Of a stretch of DNA of 64,000 bases, positions 50,028 to 60,739 are shown one piece after another. The DNA lies in NCBI RefSeq assembly GCF_029784155.1, contig NC_073692.1, positions 320,287,726 through 320,351,725 on the forward strand. Reading direction: 5' to 3'. Each line of letters begins with the position of its first letter. Within the stretch, counting starts at the first letter, position 1. A program made the position numbers and the translations under genes. This DNA is from Uranotaenia lowii (taxonomy: Eukaryota > Arthropoda > Insecta > Diptera > Culicidae). The notes below the pieces were generated by a model. That model saw only the letters and a list, made by a program, of their open reading frames with translations, was not told where the DNA came from and did no database searches.

Positions 50028-53000
50028 CATACAGAGTCTAAATAAAAATAAAATCGAGCTATCACATGAGCTTAATGTTAAAAAGTATGACGCAGCTTTA
50101 CTGTCAGAAATTTGGGCAAATCAAGATAAACTTAACTCTCTTAATATAAGTGGGTACCATAAAATTTTGAAACCAAGAAATACTACTTTGGGCGGTGGTG
50201 TAGGAATATATATCAGAAATGTCTATAACTACAAAATGTACCAACTTAGCTCTGATGAACTTTTTGAAGTAATTGGGATCGAGATACCAAGTAAACAAAT
50301 AAGTTTGATATCAATATATGTAAATCCAAGAATTTCTAGTAATGAATTGGAACTTAGATTAAACAAACTATTAGATGAAACAAGGAATATAAAAGGGCTT
50401 GTTATAGGTGGTGACTTCAATTCACACAATATTAGTTGGGGATGTAACAATACAAACAACAAAGGAAAAATACTATACGATCTTATCAGCACTACAAACC
50501 TGTTAATTCTAAATGATGGTAGGAAGACCTACATACCAGCTTCTTTGAATTTTACACCGAGTGCCATAGATTTGACTCTTTGTACTCCAGATATTTTCAA
50601 CGGAATTTTATGGAACGTATTAGATCATAGTCTAGGAGGATCAGCACACATGATTGTGGAAATAGAGATTCAACAAAAAACCTCGAAAAAGAAAAGACGT
50701 ATAGTAAATACAAAAGATCTTAACAGAGCAATAGCATCCATAGCACCGGAGGACTTTAACAATCTGAAAGAGTTAGAGTCAATTGTTATGACTACGATAA
50801 ATCAAAATAGTTGCATAAGCTCATTAACCCCCAAATATTATTGGAGTCAAGAACTTAACGAACTCTACAAAAATAAACAAGTATGCAGAAGAATGTATAA
50901 CGGTTTGTCAAACGAAACCAACCTGTTATCAATGCTCAAAGCAAATGCAAAGTTCCTTAAAGCTAAAAGAATTCTTATGAGAGAAAAACTGTGTGAAATT
51001 ACCAAAAATATAGACCCAAGAAACTCAAAAGCTAATTGGAAATTAGTTAAAAACCTCAAATACCATCATAACGATAGAACAAAAAATAACGAAATATTGA
51101 CATCTTCAGAAAAAACGAATGTATTCCTAAATCACAATTTCGGCACCTCACAAGTAGGTTTGGTCCCAATTGAATCTCCCATACAAATAGAAGAACCGAG
51201 AAAACTTTTGACATTAGAGTCATGGAATAACATATTACAGACGAAAAAAAAACGCTCTGCACCAGGAACGGACAAAATCACATATGAAACGTTGCGATGT
51301 TTAGACCGCAGTGTGAAGGATAAGATAGTGAACGACATGAACTCATATTTCAATTCAGGTACATTGCCCCATCATTTAAAAACCATTAAAGTGGTTCCTA
51401 TCCTTAAACCAGGGAAGGATCCTAGTAATCCCGAATCCTACAGACCGATTTCTTTACTATCAACTCTGACCAAATCTACTAACACAGCGGTATTAAAATT
51501 ATTGCAACAACATACCGAGGAGAACAAATTACTCCCGGCTTTATCCTTTGGTTTTAGGTCAGGAAAATCGACGGAAGATTGTTTAGCTTTCGTAACCAAC
51601 CACTTAATGGAAGGCAAAAGAAATCAAATTATAAGTATTGCAGTATTCTTTGATTTCAGTAACGCATTCAACGCGGTAAATGTAGAAAAGCTGAACACGA
51701 GGCTCACAGAAATGTGTTTCCCCTCAGATTTGAACACATGGGTGAAGAACTTCCTAAATAACAGAGAACTGACAATAAAAACAGATCAAGGTCAAGTCAC
51801 AAAGACAGTCTCAACGGGATTACCTCAAGGCGATGTAATGTCCCTGTGGTATTTCCGGAATTTCTACAAACAATAAAACACGTCTTTGCAGTTTGATGTA
51901 TAATCCAAGAATGTATTTTCACTGAAAAGCCTACTTTAAAATATTACAATTCTGATGATCATGCTGACGTGATCACAAGTAATCACCATATCTCGTTTAG
52001 TTTAAGCAAAGTTTGAGGTTTGTTGAACTTTCATGACATAATCCAGGAATCTTGAAGGCTTTCGACGTTCGCGATTAGCTGACAACCTTCCCCGGACTTC
52101 AGCAACGTTTGATGATATTAATGTATTATTGATAGCAGGTTCTTGTTCATTTGCTGATACTTCATCGTCAATCGTTATCGGTGTATTTATGAGCGTGGCT
52201 TCATCGAGATCTTCAATTTCAGAACTGGAATCCTGTTCTAAAGGTATTCGCTTCAAATGAGCTACATTTCGTTCGAATGATCTCCCTGAATCATCCTCCA
52301 CTACCGCTCTTGGACCCACTCTTTCTGTAACGGTAAACTGTGTTTTCCCAAACTTAGTTGATAATTTATTTGATGGAACTAGATTTTCCATTAAAACTTT
52401 ATCCCCCTGTTGAATTTTTGATGTCTCAGCTCCACGACGAATGTCTTCTGTTTCTTTACCTTTATGCTTCCTCATGCGGTCTTGATCACGATAATCAGTT
52501 GATGTTGGTGTAGTTTCCAAATCTTCGATAGTTGGCAATTTTGAACGAATTGTTCTCCCATAACACAACTCAGTAGGTGTTTTTCCTGTAGTCGAATGTG
52601 GAGTTGTATAGTACATCATAAGATAATCTTTAAGATCTTTCTTCCAATCTCTACCGAAGGCATGGCTAATTTGAAGTCTCTTCAATAAAGATCGATTTTG
52701 CCTTTCAACAAGACCATTTTCTTGAGGCCAATATGGTGCTGTGTGATTAAGCGTTATTCCATGTACTTTACAGAATTCCTCAAATTCTTTCCCTACAAAT
52801 TGTTTAGCATTATCAAGAGTTATCGTTCTTGGATATCCAAGTCTTGTGAAAATTTGGTTCAACTTATCCACCGTGTCACGTGATGTAATGCGATTCATGA
52901 TTTCTACTTCTTTGTATCGACTGAAATAATCTATCACAACCAATAAATATTCTCCCGATGGAAGAGGTCCCATGAAATCGATTGCTATATCAATCCAAGG

Positions 53001-56000
53001 TTTCAACGGTAACTCTCGTCGTGCCATCGGAATTGGCTTGCTGGGAAGTCCAGTTAGTCTACATCCCTCACAATCAAGAACATATTTCTTGATATCCTTA
53101 TCCATCATAGGCCACCAAGCCCTTTCTCGCAATCGCTTCTTCATCACAGATTCGCCTGGATGACCTTCATGTCCCAGTTCTAACATTCGATGCCGTAAAA
53201 TTTTTGGAACGACCAGTTTGTTGCAACGCACAACCATATCGCTAAGAATTCCAAGTTCATTTGCAAATGGTTCATAATGTTTAACTAAAGAACTTGACCA
53301 TATTCCTGTACGCAAACAATCTTTCACAGTCTTTAACTCCAGATCGGAAAGTGTTGCTTCTTCTAGTTCTTGAATATCAATAGCAACGGACTCTTTGACA
53401 GCGAGCACCAAAAATTTATTATCTTGTTCGAAATCTCCAGAAGGTTCTTGCTCGACTAACCGTGAAAGAGAATCTGCTATGTTTCCTGAACCTTTTCGGT
53501 ACTTCACAACGAACCGGAAAGACTGCAATCGTAGAACCCAACGTTCAATTCGTGCACATGGTGTCGATGTAGGAGCAAAAATAATTTCCAAAGGCTTATG
53601 ATCAGTTTCAAGTTCAAATTCACGACCAATCAAATAAATTGAAAATTTCTCAACCGCCCAGACTAAAGCCAATGCTTCTTTTTCCGTCTGACAATAACGA
53701 CTTTCTGTTTTAGATAAACTTTTGCTTGCATAGCGAATGACTCGAGGTTCATTATCGGTGTGATCAATAAACTGAATTAAAACAGCTCCTAGAGCAACTG
53801 GAGACGCATCGGCGACTACTCTAGTTCGGAGATTGTTATCAAAAAACGATAGAGTTCGGACATTTGAAATAGCTTGTTTCAGATGTTGAAAACTTTCTTC
53901 ATGCTTCGCTTCCCATTTGAATCTAATATTTTTGCAAATAAGTTCTCGTAAAGGTGCTGTTATAGTTGCTAAATTCGGTATAAATTTGCCAATATACGTT
54001 ACAAGTCCAAGAAAACTTCGAACTTCTTCCGAAGTTCTAGGTTTGCGAAATTTTTGCAAACAGCCTATTTTGTTCTCCATTGGTCGAACTCCTTCAGCAG
54101 AAATCTTATGTCCTAGAAATTCTATCTCGCGTACTTTGAAGATGCATTTTTGATTATTGAGGAGAATATTACGACTTTTTAAGACAGCTAATATTTGTGA
54201 CAAACTTCGGTCATGTTCTTCTTGAGTTTCACCATAAACGAAAATATCATCAATATAATTGATTACATTTTCACAACCAATCAATATTTGTTCGAGAGTC
54301 TTCTGAAACATTTCAGGTGCACATGAAATTCCAAACATTAAACGCTTATAGCGAAATAATCCTTTATGACTTATAAATGTTGTAATATAACGGGAGGACT
54401 CTTCTAATTCAATCTGAGAATCAATTAATAACAAACAAAAATTATATTTCACACATTTTAAAATACATATCAGAAACACAAAGATCTTTAAATATTTCAG
54501 TAAAGAAAATTACCTGATGAAAAGCGTCTTTTATGTCTAGACGACTAAAAAAATTAGCAGACTTCAGGCGTGGCAAAAAATCTTCAAACGTCGGCATCAT
54601 GTAATGTTCTCTTATAATAGCTTGATTGGCGCGTCTCATGTCAACACATAAACGTAAATCACCATTGTCCTTGAGAATGGTAACTAACGGAGATACCCAT
54701 GTAGCTCCACCTTCAACTGGTTCTATGATGTCGTTGGCCAACAATTGAGCAATCTTTTCTTCAATTCTAGACAGCAGAGCAACAGGTGGTCTACGAACAC
54801 GTTGTGCTACAGGGTTTACATTCGAATTTACAGGTATGCGTAGTAGAACATTTTTCATTTTTGGAAATGGACGTTTTTCAAATGAAACAACAGAGTTAAC
54901 TGATTGGGGCAATCCAATTGTCAACACACCAAGTAATTTGGCAGTCTCTTTGCCAAGTAGAGGCTGTGCTCCATCAACAACGACAAAGAATGTAGCGACT
55001 TGCTCCGATTGGGGTAAACCATCAACAGATATAACTGCTTCAAACACTGTTGATATTTGTAGAGGTTTTGATAAAGTACCATAACCACGAAGAGTGGTGT
55101 TAGGTAGACGCTCAGGCTGACGAACTTTAACTCCTTGTTGCTTCATGTATTCCCAGGTGGTGAAATCGATGATATTTTTGGAACTACCAGAATCTACTAG
55201 CATTTGGATGAGCACACCACCAATTTTCAACCACATCATTTCGTCACCATCTCCAATTTGATAAATGAAACTCTGTTGTTCTTGATTAACATTGTTCTCC
55301 GTTGATTCTATCAACCGTACGTTGTGTGATTTAAATTTCTTATTCTGTTGTTGAAAAAAATTAGCCGAATGTTGACGCTTGTTAGTCACCTGTTTCCCAG
55401 TAGACTTACAGCACTGAGGATAATGTCCCATTTTAGAACACTTTGGACACTTAAACCCTCTAGCTGGACATAATGGATCGTTGGCAAAATGATTTTTGTC
55501 TCCACACCGGTAACATGCATTATTTAAAATATTTCTTTGATCTAGAATTCTATTCACATTGGAATTAACTTGGAAAACATTGGGTCCGGAAATTTCATTA
55601 ATTGTAAGAGCTTGAAATTTAATCGATTCTGTCGATCTGACTATCCTTGTAAGTTGAGCTAAGGATAAATTTTCTTCTTGAAGTAATTTTTCTCGCATTT
55701 CCGGTGAAGAATGCTGAATAACTTTGTCAATTATCCTTAACTCACGACTTTCCACTTCCGATTTACCAAAATTACATTTATTCGCTTGTTCCAAACAACG
55801 AGTAAGGAATTTTGATAGTGACTCTTTTTCACCATCTTGTCCCGTTTGAAGAAACAGTTTACAAAATTCGTTTCGTTCATAGGATTCATGATGTTTTGGT
55901 GAGAAAAACTCATCGAGTTTTGCAATAGCTACCTAAAGTTTTACCATATTATGTGAGTATATGGAATTAAAAAAAAAATAAACTTATCAACAGTTACCTT

Positions 56001-58694
56001 AAAAGGGTCTACATTATGCGCTTTATCCTCAGCAACATTTGCACCATCAAGTGAATAAAACACATCCTGGAGTTCAACACCTCCTTTGGCTAGTAAAATA
56101 TTTCTCAACCTGGTTGCATTTTTCTCTCCTGCAGCTGCTACAATCACTTCGAAATTACGTCGCCATTTATGCCATTCTGTCCGAATTTATGTTGTATGTA
56201 GATGATTGAATTTAAAAGGACAGATATTCCAAGCTTCCATTTGAAGGCTAAAATTATAATACTATTAGTAACAGGTGATGTCATGGTAACGTATTTAAAA
56301 TTTATTGTAGTGAATTGAGCAACGAAAATTTGAAAAATTTCCAGTATTCAAGCTCGAAGCCAATCATTTTTCTGGCTCGAAGCCAACGGTATTTCAAGCT
56401 CGAAGCCAACCGTTTTTTTTTTTTCAAGCTCGAAGCCAATCATTTTTCCGGCTCGAAGCCAACGGTATTTCAAGCTCGAAGCCAACCGTTTTTTTTCAAG
56501 CTCGAAGCCAATCATTTTCCCGGCCGAAGCCAACGGTATTTCAAGCTCGAAGCCAACCGTTTTTCAAGCTCGAAGCCAAAAAAAAAATTTAAAATTTTTT
56601 TTTAGTCACTGGAATGATTTTTATACAATCTCTAAAACAGTGCGATTGTTTTATAAGATTGATTAAAAGACTAATAAAGAACAAAAATGACTTACATGTA
56701 ATAAAATGAATTCTTATAATCCTTGGATACTAAAATTATTCTTCTTTTCACTCGTCGCCAGATGTGGTATTTCCGGAATTTCTACAAACAATAAAACACG
56801 TCTTTGCAGTTTGATGTATAATCCAAGAATGTATTTTCACTGAAAAGCCTACTTTAAAATATTACAATTCTGATGATCATGCTGACGTGATCACAAGTAA
56901 TCACCATAGTCCCCGACACTGTTTAATCTCTACACGACAAAACTTCACAGCACAGATCCAGAAGAAGAAAAGATAGTCACTGTACAGTTTGCTGATGACT
57001 TCATCAAGATTGTTCAGGGAAAAACTTTAAAAGAAGCCATAGACAAAGCGCAACGTGCCATCAACCGTTTTGCTAATTACAGTATAGAGCTTAATCTTCA
57101 GCTGAACCCAAGCAAAACCAAGGCTATGGTGTTCATCCAGAAAAATGTAGATCTAGGACTAACCGTCATGGGATCACCTATTGAAAATGTGAGAAACTAT
57201 AAATATCTGGGTGTTTTCCTTGACAAAAAACTCAATTTTGTCGCACACATAAAAGAATTAAAGTCCAAAATAAAAGATCGACAAAACATGCTGAAAATTG
57301 TAGGAAGCATAAAAAAGGGAGCAACACCCAGAGTGATGATTCTCTTTCATAAAGCACTGTACGGGAGCTACTTATCTTACGGAAGCGCGATTTACGGAGA
57401 CACTCCAAAGACCTACCAGGAAATGTTAGCAGTAGCCAGTAGGCAATGCCAACGAATAGCTACTGGATGCACCAAGACCACTCCAATTAACACCCTTGCA
57501 GCATTGGCGAACGAGGAGCCTCTAACCCTAAAACGGTACTACTACGCTTTGAAAAAAATTACTCAACACTTCAAAAAAAAGGACGCTATTGCCGAACAAC
57601 TAAATGCACTTGAAGAACATGAGAATGTCCAAAACTCTAAAGTACATACGTTCATGGAAAAAGTCTATTTGACTAATTCGCAAAGAGTCAAAAATGTTTA
57701 CGAAAACTATGAAATGATAAATTCAACAGACATAGACGTGCGACCATTCATAGACGGAGTTCCGATCAATAAAAAGAAAATGAACACATCCACGATGCGA
57801 CAAATAACATTGGACCACTTAAATAACGAATACCGACATTGTACGCAAATTTACACGGACGCCTCTAAAACTACGGAGGGCTGCGGTGTAGGCGTGTATA
57901 TGAGAGATTCCGAAACGAAGATCAGCTTACGACTCGACCAACCAGTTTGTATCATGACAGCAGAATTAATCGCAATTCAAATAGCCCTGAAAGAAATCGC
58001 AAGTTTAGAAACCGAAAGGAATGTAATACTTACAGATTCACAAGCAGCATGCCAACTGCTTCTTTCTTGCCAAATAGAAAAAAGCTGGGATCAACTGACA
58101 GGCGAAATATGTCGCAATTTGCAGCTTACTAAATCCATACTTCAATGGATACCGGGACACATCGGTGTTGCAGGGAACGAAGAAGCCGATTGCCTGGCCA
58201 AGACAGGAGTTAATTCGGATGCAATTGTTCTAAACAAATTGCTTTGGATCGACGCTATTAGAAGCTATAAACAGGAACTGGGAACCGCAACGAACCAATG
58301 GTATCAAGAAATGGCATTAAACGGCAACAAAGGGAAGAAATTTTTCGATTTGTGCACCGAATTTCCAATCAAACCGTGGTTCTGGTACGCCGAACTGGAC
58401 GGGGAAGAGATCCGTTTGCTGAATAGAGTTCTTGCTGGCCATGACTTTTCAGAGTACTGGTTGGCTAAAATGAAAATTGGAAACCATGAATATTGCGAAC
58501 TTTGCCCACAAAAAATAAACACCACAGAACATGCTCTGCTAGACTGTGTGAAATTTAACCACTTGAGGAATCACTTCGACTGGGAAAACTTCCAAAAAAT
58601 AAGTGAAATAGTGAAGAACCAAACAAAAAATTTTAACAAACAAAGGCTGAAAGAGATTCTGAAATTCCTAAAAATGGCTAAGTTACGTGTGTAA
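49999..58694 (+). CDS. LINE ORF2: endonuclease, reverse transcriptase, RNase H (split by insertion)
   Basis: Two parts, 49999-51844 and 56914-58694, are in frame with each other when the Ty3/gypsy element and one GTCCC are discounted, for 1208 codons. Domains in order: APE-type endonuclease (QHNIQSLN, GGDFNSHNISWG, then a SAIDLT block and LGGSAHM), reverse transcriptase (FGFRSGKSTED, FFDFSNAFNAV, GLPQGDVMS | SPTLFNLY, QFADDF), RNase H (YTDASKT, TAELIAIQIAL, LTDSQAA, PGHIGVAGNEEADCLAK), and a terminal CCHC motif (CELC..H..C). The break falls between the GLPQGDVMS turn and the catalytic FADD. As it stands the gene cannot make a working enzyme. Start: two ATGs in tandem at 49999 and 50002, upstream of the ORF1 stop. 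Confidence 0.92.
51845..51990 (-). repeat. 3' LTR of the Ty3/gypsy element
   Basis: On the minus strand begins TATGGTGATTACTTG and ends AATACCACA; identical to the other LTR. If the usual TG..CA rule is applied the LTR is 144 bp, but the 5-bp duplication is only flush with the 146-bp version. Confidence 0.93.
52002..56240 (-). CDS. Gag-Pol polyprotein gene with two intron-like interruptions
   Basis: Reads as three blocks, all phase 0: 56240-55998 (81 codons), 55932-54514 (473) and 54413-52002 (804 with stop). Block 1 is the gag N part (EWHKWRRNFEV). Block 2 continues gag (AKLDEFF..), then two zinc knuckles (CYRCGDKNHF and CPKCSKMGHY, about 220-255), protease (MLVDSGSS, about 328), and the start of RT (SRLDIKDAFHQ). 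Block 3 resumes RT (IELEESSRYITTF, RLMFGISCAPE, YIDD), then RNase H, then integrase with an HHCC finger (GHEGHPG..DCEGC) and DD35E residues (IDFMGP, LDNAKQF, ENGLVERQ). Unspliced, the gag frame stops soon after 55997. An in-frame TAA at 56187-56189 also lies in block 1. Product would be about 1357 aa. Confidence 0.85.
54414..54513 (-). other. 100-bp intron-like segment inside reverse transcriptase
   Basis: Minus strand: ..CATCAG | GTAATTTTC .. TTATTAATTG .. GATTCTCAG | ATTGAATTAG... It has GT/AG ends, a branch-point-like TTAAT about 15 nt before the AG, a T-rich 3' part and stop codons inside. Length 100 is not a multiple of three. It separates the Q and I of the conserved DAFHQ-IEL block without loss or gain of a residue. 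Confidence 0.85.
55933..55997 (-). other. 65-bp intron-like segment inside gag
   Basis: Minus strand: ..TTTAAG | GTAACTGTTG .. GGTAAAACTTTAG | GTAGCTATTGC. Its 65 bp is the modal size of short dipteran introns. It brings in a stop. On either side the gag reads on as DPFK | VAIAKLDEFF, the pattern expected of this gag family. Confidence 0.8.
56349..56583. repeat. AAGCTCGAAGCCAA tandem repeats in the leader of the Ty3/gypsy element
   Basis: About ten copies of (A/G)GCTCGAAGCCAA separated by short T-rich spacers of three alternating kinds, giving a higher-order unit of roughly 70-75 bp repeated about three times. It lies between the primer-binding site and the gag start. Confidence 0.85.
56744..56760 (-). 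promoter_or_regulatory. probable primer-binding site
   Basis: Two nt after the 5' LTR the minus strand reads TGGCGACGAGTGAAAAG. TGG complements the tRNA CCA end, as in primer-binding sites. I do not assign the tRNA. Confidence 0.55.
56763..56908 (-). repeat. 5' LTR of the Ty3/gypsy element
   Basis: Identical over 146 bp to 51845-51990. Being the upstream LTR it should carry the promoter of the element. Confidence 0.93.
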
Positions 58695-58820
58695 CGATCC
58701 AACGTTACACAGATGACAGCCGTCAAATGACAAAAAAAAGCGAAATGGCGATATGAGGCCTTGCTCCTCAGGCCAAATAAACGCAAAATACAACAACAAC
58801 AACAACAACAAATTTTGTGA

Positions 58821-58930
58821 ACCTACTGTGGCTGTCAGTGTTGCATTTTGTTTGTCATCACTCGCGAAACAGTTTTCCGCTAGCGAAGTTCTTTTCAATT
58901 CAATTTAATTATCCCGAAAAACAGTTAAAA
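58821..58930 (+). promoter_or_regulatory. remaining proximal 5' region of the proteasome beta-5 gene
   Basis: 110 bp between the LINE target duplication and the ATG. It includes GCTGTCAGTGTTG (58831-58843), an initiator-like TCAGT. Anything more distal is now 10.4 kb away. Confidence 0.45.
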
Positions 58931-59916
58931 ATGGCTTTAGCAGACGTTTGTGGCCTTTCAAAAACGGGACTTTTCGATCCCTCCCCAATGGGCTACCAAT
59001 CCTTCCAGCGGGACTTGACCGTGGGCTGCCAAAACTTGGACAACAATTTCTCGCTAGCGGTTCCGCCATACCAGGACGTAAGTATACAATCGAGGTTATG
59101 TTACCTCTTTACTGTCTGCAAAACACCTAATCATTGTGTCCGAATCCATTTCCAGCCGGCTCACAATTTGGCCAAACTGCAATCCCATGGCGAATCCAGT
59201 GGAATCAAGATGGATTTCGATCACGGAACCACCACGCTTGGGTTCCGATTCCAGGGAGGTGTCATCTTGGCCGTGGATTCCCGAGCCACTGGTGGTCAGT
59301 TCATCGGATCCCAGACCATGAAGAAGATCGTGGAAATCAATGATTATCTGTTGGGAACGTTGGCTGGAGGAGCAGCCGATTGTGTTTACTGGGATAGAGT
59401 GTTGGCCAAGGAATGCCGGATCTACGAACTGAGAAATAAGGAACGCATTTCGGTAGCCGCTGCCAGCAAAATAATGTCCAATATTGTTTACTACTACAAG
59501 GGAATGGGACTTAGCATGGGTATGATGCTGGCCGGATACGACAAGCGAGTAAGATTTTAAATATGCATTGACTATGGGCGGATTTTAACTTATTTCCTCT
59601 TTCTAAGGGACCTCAACTGTACTACATTGATTCTGAGGGAACCCGAACACCCGGAAAAGTTTTCTCCGTAGGAAGTGGATCCATCTATGCCTATGGTGTT
59701 TTGGATTCCGGCTATCGGTGGGATTTGAAAGACGAAGAGGCGCAAGATTTGGGTCGACGGGCCATCTATCATGCTACCCATCGGGACGCTTATTCCGGTG
59801 GCATTGTGCGAGTGTACCACATCAAGCCGACCGGATGGGTCAACATTTCCAACCAGGATTGTATGGACTTGCACTTCAAGTACCAGGAGGAGAAGGACCA
59901 GAAGTTCGGGGCTTAA
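58931..59916 (+). CDS. Prosbeta5 (PSMB5): 20S proteasome subunit beta type-5
   Basis: Chymotrypsin-like catalytic subunit of the 20S core proteasome. CDS join(58931..59077,59156..59548,59608..59916), 282 aa; introns of 78 and 59 bp, phase 0. The propeptide (1-73) is cut after Gly73 in DHG-TTTLGF, freeing Thr74 as the N-terminal nucleophile (mature Thr1). Asp17 (AVDSR) and Lys33 (MKKIVEI) of the mature chain are present, as is the [16 protein letters not shown] block. Mature residue 45 is Leu (GTLAGG) where human has Met. Poly(A) signals AATAAA lie at 59980-59985 and 59999-60004. The full-length LINE ends 110 bp before the ATG in the same orientation. Confidence 0.97.
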
Positions 59917-60280
59917 GGGCGTTTGTTCGGTATTCTACTATAAATGAAAAAAACTCCTTGCGATAATTTTTAAAATTAAAATAAATATTTGATAATGGAA
60001 TAAAGTGTTTGTGATTCGCATCTTTACATGATCAAACTCCGAAACTGAATCTTCATATAAAATTTTCAAAGTTCGAAATTTAAGTTCTTAGATTAAATTA
60101 AAAATAAATGCCGTAATACTCTTTAAAATCTCTCCTGAGTTTCATGCAGTCAGAAGAAACTTGAAAACATGCATGCAAGTGTTTAAAATGCAGACGAGAG
60201 ATTTGGATTGGATCCTCTATTGAAACCTACATTCAGACAATTTGGAACTTGGAACAGGTAGATGTTTTTTATTGCCTAGT
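59917..60280. other. beta-5 3' flank
   Basis: Contains the two AATAAA signals noted for the gene and otherwise nothing recognised. Confidence 0.5.
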
Positions 60281-60282
60281 AC

Positions 60283-60453
60283 GTCTCGGTGGTCGAGTGG
60301 TTAGCGTGGTAAGATGTTAATCGCTGGTCCACTGATGGCATGGGTTCGATTCCTATCTCGGTACTGGGTGTTTAAATGTTAATCTTAAGTTGTCCACGTC
60401 ATTTAATTCAGTCTGTAAAGCCTAAATCGGCTAAGACGGTGTATGTCTTTTTT
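60283..60453 (+). ncRNA. tRNA-derived SINE
   Basis: Box A TGGTCGAGTGG (60290-60300) and a perfect box B GGTTCGATTCC (60343-60353) are spaced as in tRNAs, and the T-arm pairs. The acceptor stem does not pair fully and the sequence runs on (GCCTAAATCGGCTAAGACGG) to a T6 run at 60448-60453, a Pol III terminator. This fits a tRNA-related SINE head and body better than a tRNA gene. Confidence 0.65.
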
Positions 60454-60739
60454 AGTAGCTTTTAAAAGGCATATGATACCGGTTCGAGGTTTTTTGAGAC
60501 GTGAGACTTTTAGGGAAGAATGACCCTGGCATTGAAAAAAAGGCTTGAGACTTGCAACTTTAGACTTTAAACCTTGGACAAGACAACTGCATTACGATCT
60601 TAAGAACAGCAATAGGAGACCACCAACGGACCCCAATGGAAACTGTTTTAGAATGCAATCCTTTTATTGTCCTCTCCCCTTTACTTGTAAATAATTTTCT
60701 AACCTTTGAGTCGCCACTACTGTTAAAGTACTCTATCCT

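Larger units (their letters stand above)
51845..56908 (-). mobile_element. Ty3/gypsy LTR retrotransposon carrying two intron-like segments
   Basis: 5,064 bp with 146-bp identical LTRs. The GTCCC duplication (51840-51844 and 56909-56913) restores the LINE codon MSP exactly. Antisense to the LINE. Order on the minus strand: LTR, primer-binding site, tandem-repeat leader, gag, protease, reverse transcriptase, RNase H, integrase, LTR. There is no env frame: the pol stop is 11 bp from the 3' LTR. The APEMFQ..YIDD and KGLFRYKRLMFG motifs and gag style recall the mag-type group of Ty3/gypsy, a tentative placement. LTR identity means recent insertion. Confidence 0.95.
48379..58809 (+). mobile_element. 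full-length I-clade LINE, interrupted by a Ty3/gypsy element
   Basis: Flanked by an 11-bp target duplication AAATTTTGTGA (48368-48378 and 58810-58820). 5' UTR of 143 bp starting CGGTTGAGCCGCC, ORF1, an overlapping ORF2, a short 3' UTR and a CAA-type simple tail (about 58790-58809). Without the inserted element and one GTCCC copy it is about 5.36 kb, close to the length of I-type elements. RNase H plus an ORF1 with three zinc knuckles supports the I clade. Both frames are open once the insert is discounted, so it was probably active when struck. Confidence 0.92.

Noticed and set aside
54414..54513. Ordinary frameshift decay of the reverse transcriptase
   Set aside because: The extra 100 bp has GT-AG ends, is exactly phase 0, and leaves the conserved protein block complete; decay would not do that.
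60283..60356. Functional tRNA gene
   Set aside because: The acceptor stem fails to pair at its outer positions and the sequence continues as a SINE body.
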